Source: Oenanthe sinensis (taxonomy: Eukaryota > Streptophyta > Magnoliopsida > Apiales > Apiaceae). Taken from it: 64,000 nucleotides of DNA. This document shows, one piece after another, positions 62,464 to 64,000 of this stretch. Position 1 is the first letter of the stretch. Each line of letters opens with the position of its first letter. The notes under the pieces are model-generated. The model did not search any database and was not told the origin of the DNA. It was given only the letters and a program-made list of their open reading frames with translations. A program made the position numbers and the translations under genes. The stretch lies in the NCBI GenBank assembly GCA_028671895.1, contig CM053800.1:25689886-25753885 (forward strand), given 5' to 3'.

Positions 62464-63581
62464 TGTTATTCCTTAGAACAATGTCAATATTTGTAGAAGG
62501 GGGGGTTGAATACAAATATTAAAACTTTTTGTGTGTTCTAATATTTGTTCTTGATGATTGAAAGAATAAGAGAATAAGTTCGAACAAATTAATGCTGAAA
62601 AAATAAAACTGAACAAAGAGATTTAAAATTATTGATGGATTGGTTTTTCCATCAATATATATTTTTGCTCAATGCTCCTAGGTTAGAAGAAACCTAGCTT
62701 CGTTTTTACAAGATTAGAAAACAAATCAACTGTTCTTACACAAGTGCTCTCAAGCTTGAACAGTTGATTAAGAAATATGTCTAACTTGTATGTTTTCTAA
62801 TAATGCTACTGCACTTGTTTATATACCACAAGTGTTCTTTTACAATTCCTATACTAGGATTGTTTCTACCTGCCTTCCTTTTACCTTTTTCTATTTTACA
62901 AAAAGGTTTGAAAGACAGCTTCTGATTGAGTCTTCACAGTCACTCTAGACTGTCTTCCATAGGTGTGCTTTTTGTTCTCTGGATCTTCAACAGATGTTCT
63001 TTCTGTGTTGTCACACTCAATTGATAATTTGCTGTTAAGCATATCAATTGATCCATTCTTTAATCCATCAACTGATGTACTACTTCGATTGATCTTTATA
63101 TCCATCGACTGATAAAAGATGTCTTATCGATTGATAGATGTTATCAATCGATATATCAGTCGATGGGTCTTCACATCAGTTGATGGTCTTCAATGCTTGA
63201 CTTGGCTTCTTCGATTGATCCTTCATCCATCGATGCTTCAATATCAATTAATCATCCTTCACTTGTGCAATTTCCTGTCTTCACATAATTACAATTTAAC
63301 AGTTTAATTTACACATCAATTGATGATCCATATCAATCGACTCTAACATCAATTGATGAACAAAATATCAATTGATTTACACCTTATCGATTGAAATAGA
63401 CTAAGTACACCTATGCTACAATCCAAATTATCAGTTGATTCAAATAAACACTTCAACTGATAAATGGTTTCCTGATCAATTGATATTTATAACTTTCATA
63501 TCAATTGATCAGTTACAACAAATAAAATTTCTATGATTCTAAGATTAATGTTATCATCAAATCTCATGTAGATTCCTAACA
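62464..63581 (-). repeat. 5' LTR of Sirevirus (1118 bp)
   Basis: Partner of 50613-51730 at offset 11851. Its minus-strand 3' part contains a C-run (plus-strand 'aagggggggttgaat') shared in type with the next LTR at 63826. Confidence 0.95.
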
Positions 63582-63825
63582 GTTGCAAAGTGTCCCATCT
63601 TGTCAAATGTGTAACATTTGACTTGTGATTTGTCAATCTTCCCAGACTGAGATTCTTTGTTGTCTTTCTTTTTGTATTTGTGTTTATTTTTAGATTTTGA
63701 CTTGTCCTTAGAGAAATTTCCTTGCTTCTTAAACTTTTCCCACTTCATCCTTTTGAAGCCTTTGACATAGCCATCATGTCAGAGTTTGTGGATTCATCAT
63801 CTGAGTTTGAGTCAGAATTTACATC
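63582..63825 (-). pseudogene. Decayed Sirevirus-like gag, right part (broken zinc knuckle)
   Basis: The minus-strand frame 63557-63748 reads KKKDNKESQSGKIDKSQVKC, then YTFDKMGHFAT, i.e. a gag knuckle whose second Cys is Phe. The duplicated GTTGC places the break between HFA and T; the continuation at 50612 downwards reads DRYKSKSNK, where the last Cys is Arg. So this and 47787-50612 are one element. Confidence 0.8.
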
Positions 63826-64000
63826 TGTTAGATATGAGTTATGAGAAACTTATACAGAGGGGGGTGAATGTATATGTTGATCTCTTTTTGATTTTGTCTA
63901 AGTGAATGATTTTCTTGGATCCTTTTAGTAGCTTTGTAAATTAACTTGTAAGTGTATAATTCTAATGAATAATGCAGAAATGAAAGTTATAGAATACACA
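63826..64000 (-). repeat. Start of another Sirevirus-like LTR (partial)
   Basis: From TGTTAGATATGAG the sequence leaves gag and shows 'acagaggggggtgaatgtat', the same kind of G-run followed by TGAAT that stands near the start of the LTR at 50613 and 62464. It is most simply read as a further minus-strand Sirevirus inserted in the decayed gag and running off the window. No TSD can be checked. Confidence 0.55.

Larger units (their letters stand above)
50613..63581 (-). mobile_element. Sirevirus-type Ty1/copia retrotransposon, nearly full length (12969 bp)
   Basis: LTRs 50613-51730 and 62464-63581 are both 1118 bp and differ at five bases that I could find. Target duplication GTTGC is at 50608-50612 and 63582-63586. 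Minus-strand order: 5' LTR, Met-tRNA primer site, long gag with two knuckles, pol (PR-INT-RT-RH), spacer, 1301-codon third ORF, polypurine tract, 3' LTR. A long gag and an extra ORF after pol in a copia element are Sirevirus (SIRE/Maximus) hallmarks. It inserted into the gag zinc knuckle of an older relative. The copy carries an in-frame stop and an integrase active-site change. Confidence 0.95.

Overview
The window looks like a TE-rich segment of a flowering-plant nuclear genome, probably a eudicot. It is AT-rich and holds two split plant genes with plant-type introns, several Ty1/copia and Ty3/gypsy elements with initiator-Met primer sites, a Mutator-like element, a hAT-like MITE and a piece of chloroplast rpoC2. 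There is no sign of prokaryotic organisation, and I do not name a species.

Layout. Bases 1-27545 are one nest. The host is an old plus-strand copia element (C). Its surviving gag/protease end (8895-9595) and its integrase/RT/RNase H part (22964-25707) plus 3' LTR (about 26327-27545) are split by a minus-strand Ty3 chromovirus of Del/Tekay type (9596-22963, 4304-bp LTRs, TSD GTAAT). Its gag is also broken by a minus-strand copia element (A, 1-8894, left LTR cut by the window edge), whose leader carries the rpoC2 fragment. Bases 27546-30080 are AT-rich intergenic DNA with short repeats.

Bases 30081-40761 hold a complete eight-exon minus-strand gene for a tandem-BRCT DNA-damage-response protein (predicted 1129 aa). 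Its 5.5-kb intron 5 contains a gag-pol-less LTR element (32622-35945, TSD CCACC), itself interrupted by a 1.2-kb Mutator-like element with a perfect 9-bp TSD (33617-34810). Bases 42059-46090 hold a second minus-strand gene, a J-domain/double-DUF3444 protein. Its spliced leader predicts a uORF whose UGA overlaps the main AUG.

From 47787 to the right edge is a second nest. A decayed Sirevirus-like copia element (47787-50612 and 63582-63825) carries a hAT-like MITE and is split inside its gag zinc knuckle by a nearly full-length young minus-strand Sirevirus (50613-63581, TSD GTTGC, gag, pol and a 1301-codon third ORF). A further LTR appears to start at 63826 and run off the window.

Biology. The only two cellular genes are the BRCT and J-domain genes. 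The rest is layered transposition. The most unusual points are: a palindromic ATCAATTGAT-like word spread through LTRs, spacer and coding linkers of the young Sirevirus; a third ORF there with an NLS-like motif but no visible membrane segment; a very young Tekay copy that has lost RNase H; an ORF upstream of its gag with a SUMO-interaction-like motif; a coiled-coil-only LTR element; and the overlapping uORF of the J-domain gene. All boundaries and splice sites were read by eye.
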